Below, one piece after another: positions 60,419-64,000 of a DNA stretch of 64,000 nt (position 1 is the first letter of the stretch; each line of letters opens with the position of its first letter). The notes beneath the pieces were generated by a model that saw only the letters and a program-made list of their open reading frames with translations, had not been told where the DNA came from and made no database searches. The position numbers and the translations under genes were made by a program. Source of the DNA: Martelella lutilitoris (GTDB taxonomy: Bacteria > Pseudomonadota > Alphaproteobacteria > Rhizobiales > Rhizobiaceae); NCBI RefSeq assembly GCF_005924265.1, contig NZ_VCLB01000001.1:1-64000 (forward strand), written 5' to 3'.

Positions 60419-61114
60419 TCAGGGCTTGGCGGCATCCGGCGTGACGTCATCGGCAGCGCGCCCGTGTTCGCGGATTGGCCGAAAGCTCCTGCGGTGGAGC
60501 GGACATGGCCCGGCTTCGGCAATCGCCGAAATATGGCGGGCGGTTCCGTATCCCGCATGGGCATCAAATCCATAAACCGGATAGAGCAGGCCGGCATTTG
60601 CCATCATCCGGTCGCGCGTCACTTTTGCGACGATGGAGGCAGCGGCGATCGACAGGGACCGCCCGTCTCCCTTGATCACCGCCTCCGCGCCGCAGGCAAT
60701 GCCCGGCGGTCGATCGCGACCGTCTGCGAGAACGAGCATCGGCACGCGGGCGAGACCGCAAACGGCGCGCCGCATCGCATCGAGGCTTGCTGCGAGAATG
60801 TTGATGCGGTCGATGAGGGCGGGGCTGCTCGAGGCGACGGAGACGACGGCATCCGCCATGATCTTGTCGAACAGATCCTCGCGCCGCTTCGCCGTCAGCT
60901 TCTTCGAATCGTCGAGGCCCTCGGGAATGCGGTCGGGATCGAGGATCACGGCGGCGGCAACCACGGGGCCTGCCAGCGGACCGCGTCCGGCCTCATCGCA
61001 GCCGGCGACCGGCCAGAGACCCCTGGCGCGCGCGCTTTGCTCGAGCACAAAATCGGGCCCGGTTGGCGGCAGATCGAAAAGGGCAGGAGAATCGGCTGGA
61101 TCGCTGAATGACAT
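60419..61114 (-). CDS. rnhB: ribonuclease HII
   Basis: 231 residues from the ATG at 61114; an in-frame GTG at 61129 would add five. Catalytic motif [19 protein letters not shown] (Asp-Glu pair) near residue 40, then [13 protein letters not shown] and the Asp-containing GYGTARH region near the C-terminus. Removes ribonucleotides from DNA and RNA primers. Part of a Rhizobiales-typical neighbourhood with the radical SAM gene. Start choice is uncertain because neither candidate has a strong ribosome site. Confidence 0.94.
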   Translation of the reverse strand: MSFSDPADSPALFDLPPTGPDFVLEQSARARGLWPVAGCDEAGRGPLAGPVVAAAVILDPDRIPEGLDDSKKLTAKRREDLFDKIMADAVVSVASSSPALIDRINILAASLDAMRRAVCGLARVPMLVLADGRDRPPGIACGAEAVIKGDGRSLSIAAASIVAKVTRDRMMANAGLLYPVYGFDAHAGYGTARHISAIAEAGPCPLHRRSFRPIREHGRAADDVTPDAAKP

Positions 61115-61245
61115 GGCGTCATTTGACACGACCCGCCGATCTCCCGCAAGTCTCCTTCCGGGCGATCCTTGCGGGGATAACCCGAGTGCGGCGGCGAAGG
61201 AGACTTCTTCGGCATCGGCCCAGGGAAGGCCGGCCGGAAAGGCTG

Positions 61246-61269
61246 GCGGGCGGCTTCCCGGCCGCCCGC
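61246..61269 (-). terminator. possible terminator after radical SAM gene
   Basis: GCGGGCGG (61246-61253) and CCGCCCGC (61262-61269), an 8-bp GC stem about 20 bases beyond the stop; the U-tract on minus is weak (CCTTTCC). Confidence 0.45.
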
Positions 61270-61289
61270 TTCTGGCGTTGAAGCCGGGA

Positions 61290-62417
61290 TCAGAACAGGT
61301 TGAGCTGCGTCCCCGCGCCGTCGGGCGGCTGGAACAAATCCTCCCTCAGCGCCCCGCCGCGCCGCGCAAGGCCGAGGCGCTTGGTCGCAAGCTCGAAGCG
61401 ACGGGCGATCTGCCAGGCATAGGGGCCGCTCCCCTTCATCCGCTTTCCGAACTCGGCGTCATAATCCTTACCGCCGCGCATCGAACGGATCAGGCTCATC
61501 ACATGGCGATACCGCTCGGGATGATGTTCCAGCAGCCAGTCCTTGAAGAGCGGCGCCACCTCCAGCGGCAGGCGCAGCAGGATATAGCTTGCCTCGCGCG
61601 CGCCCGCAGCCTTGCCGCTGTCGAGAATGCGCTCGATCTCGTGATCCGTCAGGGCCGGAATGACCGGCGCCACGGAAATGCCGACAGGGATGCCATGCTC
61701 TGAAAGCGTGCGGATGGTCTCGAGCCTCCGCGGCGGCGTGGCCGCCCTCGGCTCCATCGCCCTGGCAAGCTTGCGGTCAAGCGTCGTCACCGAGACCATG
61801 AGCTTGACGAGGTGCTTTTCCGCCATGGCCGAGAGAAGATCGAGGTCGCGCAGCACGAGCGCCGATTTGGTGGTGATCGACACGGGGTGATTGGCCTCCG
61901 CCAGAACCTCCAGCAGCTGGCGCATGATCCGCCAGGTCCTTTCCACCGGCTGATAGGGATCGGTATTGGTGCCGATCGCGATCGTCTTGGCCTTGTAGCC
62001 GGGCTTTGCCAGTTCGCGGGCAAGCTGGCGCGGCGCATCCGGCTTGGCAAACAGCTTCGTCTCGAAATCCAGCCCGGCGGAAAGCCCCATGAACCCATGC
62101 GTCGGCCGGGCAAAACAATAGATGCAGCCATGCTCGCAGCCGCGATAGGGGTTGACCGAGCGCTCGAACGGCACGTCCGGTGAGGTGTTGCGGGTGATGA
62201 TCGTCTTTGCCTTTTCCACCTGCACCTCGGTTGCAAGCGTCGGCAGATCATCGTCCAGATCCCAGCCATCGTCGAAGCGCTCGCGCGAGACCGTCTCGAA
62301 GCGGCCGTCCGGATTGGCCGTTGCCGCGCGCCCGCGCCGAGCCTCCGGCATCACCGGCTCGAAATGCGGCTCCTGCACGGGACGCGGGGCAAAATCGGTA
62401 ATGAAGGCATCATCCAT
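61290..62417 (-). CDS. PA0069-family radical SAM protein (spore photoproduct lyase-like)
   Basis: 375 residues. The [4Fe-4S] motif C-x3-C-x2-C appears as CEHGCIYC, followed by [28 protein letters not shown] and the barrel segment [15 protein letters not shown]. The family is a relative of spore photoproduct lyase with unknown function. AGGAGG seven bases before the ATG fixes the start. Divergent from a GT2 gene. Confidence 0.9.
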   Translation of the reverse strand: MDDAFITDFAPRPVQEPHFEPVMPEARRGRAATANPDGRFETVSRERFDDGWDLDDDLPTLATEVQVEKAKTIITRNTSPDVPFERSVNPYRGCEHGCIYCFARPTHGFMGLSAGLDFETKLFAKPDAPRQLARELAKPGYKAKTIAIGTNTDPYQPVERTWRIMRQLLEVLAEANHPVSITTKSALVLRDLDLLSAMAEKHLVKLMVSVTTLDRKLARAMEPRAATPPRRLETIRTLSEHGIPVGISVAPVIPALTDHEIERILDSGKAAGAREASYILLRLPLEVAPLFKDWLLEHHPERYRHVMSLIRSMRGGKDYDAEFGKRMKGSGPYAWQIARRFELATKRLGLARRGGALREDLFQPPDGAGTQLNLF

Positions 62418-62565
62418 GATCGAACCTCCTCGGCGGTTTGCGGACCGAAACAAGCGGACCGGCGGCAACACATTGCAGCAAACTTAGCGCAATACGGAGA
62501 ACAAAACAAGAACATATATCCTCCCCCTTTGCAACAAGCCCTTACTTTTGCAATAAGTACCCATC

Positions 62566-63084
62566 ATGCTGAGCGTCGTTATCGAAACCAACAATCACGA
62601 GGCGGAACTCGCCCACACGCTTTCGACGCTGGTTGTCGGCGCGGTCGAGGGGCTTGTCAGCGATGTCATCGTGCTCGATCACAGTTCCGACGACGGCACC
62701 GAGCGCGTCGCCGAGGCGGCCGGCTGCCGTTACCTGCGCGCCTGGGACCTGCCGGACGTGATGCGCCAGGCGCGCGGCGACTGGATCCTCGTTCTGGAAC
62801 CCGGCGCCCGCCCGCTTACAGGCTGGGTCGAGGCGATTTTCGAGCATATGGCGCTGGAAACGCGGCCAGCGCGCTTTTCCCGCTCGCGCAGGCATCGCCG
62901 GTCGCTCCGGCATGTCCTGTTCAAGCCGCGCTGCCCGCTTGAAGTGGGCGTTCTCCTGCCGAAGTCGCTTGCCGTGGAAAAGGCGGAAGCCTGCGGCACG
63001 TCGCCCTTTGCGCTCGCCCGCCGGCAGATGACGCGCAAGCTCTCCTGCGAGATCATTCCCGCCTGGGCCTCCGTCAGGGTCTGA
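62566..63084 (+). CDS. small family 2 glycosyltransferase-like protein
   Basis: 172 residues, shorter than most GT2 enzymes. N-terminal VVIETNNHEAELAHTLSTLV and VIVLDHSSDDGT are GT2-like, then GDWILVLEPGARPLTGW containing a D-x-D-like place occupied by LEPG. The C-terminal part is basic and lacks membrane helices. Catalytic competence is uncertain. It is present at this place in related genomes as far as I recall, so it is probably a real conserved gene. Confidence 0.72.
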   Translation: MLSVVIETNNHEAELAHTLSTLVVGAVEGLVSDVIVLDHSSDDGTERVAEAAGCRYLRAWDLPDVMRQARGDWILVLEPGARPLTGWVEAIFEHMALETRPARFSRSRRHRRSLRHVLFKPRCPLEVGVLLPKSLAVEKAEACGTSPFALARRQMTRKLSCEIIPAWASVRV

Positions 63085-63095
63085 CCTCCGCGCAA

Positions 63096-63626
63096 TCAGC
63101 CGCGCTTCAGGTGCTCGTCGAGACGCGGCATGATTTCCACGAAATTGCAGGGCATGTGACAGTAGTCGAACTGTTTTTCCAGAATGCCGTCCCAGGCATC
63201 GCGGCAGGCGCCGGGCGAGCCGGGCAGCACGAAGACGAAAGTCTGGTTGCAAAGCCCGGCTGTCGCCCTTGACTGCACGGTCGAGGTGCCGATCTTCTCG
63301 AAGGAAATCCGGTGGAAGACGGCGGAGAAACCGTCCATGCGCTTCTCGAACATCGGCTCGATTGCGTCGGGCGTTACATCCCGGCCGGTAAAGCCCGTGC
63401 CGCCCGTCGTCAGAACCACGTCGACCGCCTGGTTCCAGCACCAGTCCTTGACGACGGCCGTGATCGCCGCGCGGTCGTCGCCGACGATGCGTCGGTCGGC
63501 GAGCGTATGGCCGGCCCTGGCGATGCGCTCGGCAAGCGTGTCGCCCGAGCGGTCATCGTCAGGCGTACGCGTGTCGGAGACGGTCAGCACGGCGAAGCGG
63601 ACGGGAATGAAGCGGCGTTCAGACAT
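63096..63626 (-). CDS. moaB: molybdenum cofactor biosynthesis protein B
   Basis: 176 residues. FAVLTVSDTRTPDDDRSGDTL near the N-terminus, VDVVLTTGGTGFTGRDVTPDA and VFVLPGSPGACRDAWDGIL are the MoaB/MogA signatures for molybdopterin binding. AAGGAG lies upstream. Its start overlaps the ispE stop by 8 bases, so the two are coupled. Confidence 0.94.
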   Translation of the reverse strand: MSERRFIPVRFAVLTVSDTRTPDDDRSGDTLAERIARAGHTLADRRIVGDDRAAITAVVKDWCWNQAVDVVLTTGGTGFTGRDVTPDAIEPMFEKRMDGFSAVFHRISFEKIGTSTVQSRATAGLCNQTFVFVLPGSPGACRDAWDGILEKQFDYCHMPCNFVEIMPRLDEHLKRG

Positions 63627-64000
63627 GATCGTCGTCTCCTTCGGCAAGGGTTGCGGTTGCCGCCACGAACCAGTCCGGGCGGGCATGGGCAAGCCGGTCG
63701 GCAGCCGCCCGCGCGCTTTCAGCATCGTCAAACAGGCCGAAACAGGTCGCGCCCGAACCCGACATGCGGGCAAGCGATGCGCCCGCCGACGACAACGCAT
63801 CGAGCACGCCATGAATGACCGGCGCGATCCGGCTTGCGGCTAGCTGCAGGTCGTTGCGGCTTTCTCGCACGAGGGCGATCCATTCCGACGCGTCCGCCGG
63901 GGTCTGCCCCTCGATGGATAGCGGCGGATTGTGGCGATTCTCCAGGGCCGCAAACACGGCCGGCGTCGCGATCGGCCGCAGCGGGTTCGCGAGCACCATA
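63619..64000 (-). CDS. ispE: 4-diphosphocytidyl-2-C-methyl-D-erythritol kinase (partial, C-terminal part)
   Basis: 127 residues inside the window; the N-terminus lies beyond 64000. GHMP-kinase C-terminal features: LARMSGSGATCFGLFDDAESA (third GHMP motif) and DLQLAASRIAPVI. Catalyses the CTP-derived diphosphocytidyl-methylerythritol phosphorylation in the MEP isoprenoid pathway. Overlaps moaB by 8 bases. Confidence 0.9.
   Translation of the reverse strand, partial: MVLANPLRPIATPAVFAALENRHNPPLSIEGQTPADASEWIALVRESRNDLQLAASRIAPVIHGVLDALSSAGASLARMSGSGATCFGLFDDAESARAAADRLAHARPDWFVAATATLAEGDDDHV

Overview
The window is about 64 kb of GC-rich chromosomal DNA from an alphaproteobacterium, most likely Rhizobiales (Rhizobiaceae or a close relative such as Martelella; genus is an inference). 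Grounds: rplU-rpmA beside tRNA-Ser and followed by paired GNAT acetyltransferases; a DUF6101 gene; an ispE-moaB-GT2-radical SAM-rnhB neighbourhood; many ABC/TRAP uptake operons with local LysR/GntR/IclR regulators; and GC-rich hairpin mosaics between genes. Density is high and most operons use ATGA/GTGA stop-start overlaps.

Layout. 1-9.4 kb: an acyl-CoA catabolic regulon, two divergent operons around an IclR gene (ADP-forming acyl-CoA ligase plus two acyl-CoA dehydrogenases on minus; DUF35 protein, thiolase-like protein and a FadJ-like fusion on plus). A 17-bp near-palindrome occurs twice, once before each operon. 9.6-13.8 kb: an RNHCP protein, an Ldh/MDH2 oxidoreductase, asd, an unrecognised 40-residue gene and a PAP2 phosphatase. 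14.2-23.7 kb: a five-gene polysaccharide operon, wecB, a BcsB-like subunit, an NfrB-like synthase with C-terminal MshEN (c-di-GMP-binding) domains, an NfrA-like outer-membrane TPR/barrel protein and a possible glycoside hydrolase. This resembles the E. coli NfrAB/NGR system with a cellulose-type BcsB partner added and is the most interesting system here. 23.7-32.2 kb: a nitrate/sulfonate/taurine-type ABC transporter with an atypical SDR, a LysR regulator, and a divergent operon of PuuE-like deacetylase, AtzG-like subunit, amidase and AbrB-type membrane protein. 32.4-38.5 kb: HutC-type GntR, DctPQM TRAP transporter and a DUF3604 protein. 38.5-39.2 kb: a truncated integrase abutting tRNA-Ser(CGA), the scar of an integrated element.

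39.5-47.9 kb is housekeeping (rplU, rpmA, two GNATs, tex, a membrane protein, a cyclopropane synthase-family gene, ubiA, DUF6101). 48.4-53.1 kb: a DoeD-like aminotransferase divergent from a DoeA-like ectoine hydrolase, an ArgE-like deacetylase and an FCD-type GntR, with an 18-bp perfect palindrome between them: a probable ectoine or N-acetyl-diaminobutyrate catabolic unit. 53.1-56.7 kb: an intergenic hairpin mosaic, a COG0523 metal-chaperone GTPase with a possible Zur box, and the DgcN-DgcA D-glutamate pair. 57-60 kb: manC and a phosphohexomutase, then tRNA-Pro(CGG). 60.4-64 kb: rnhB, a PA0069-type radical SAM protein, a small GT2, moaB and the 3' part of ispE, which runs off the window. No CRISPR array, intact insertion sequence, rRNA or replication origin was seen.
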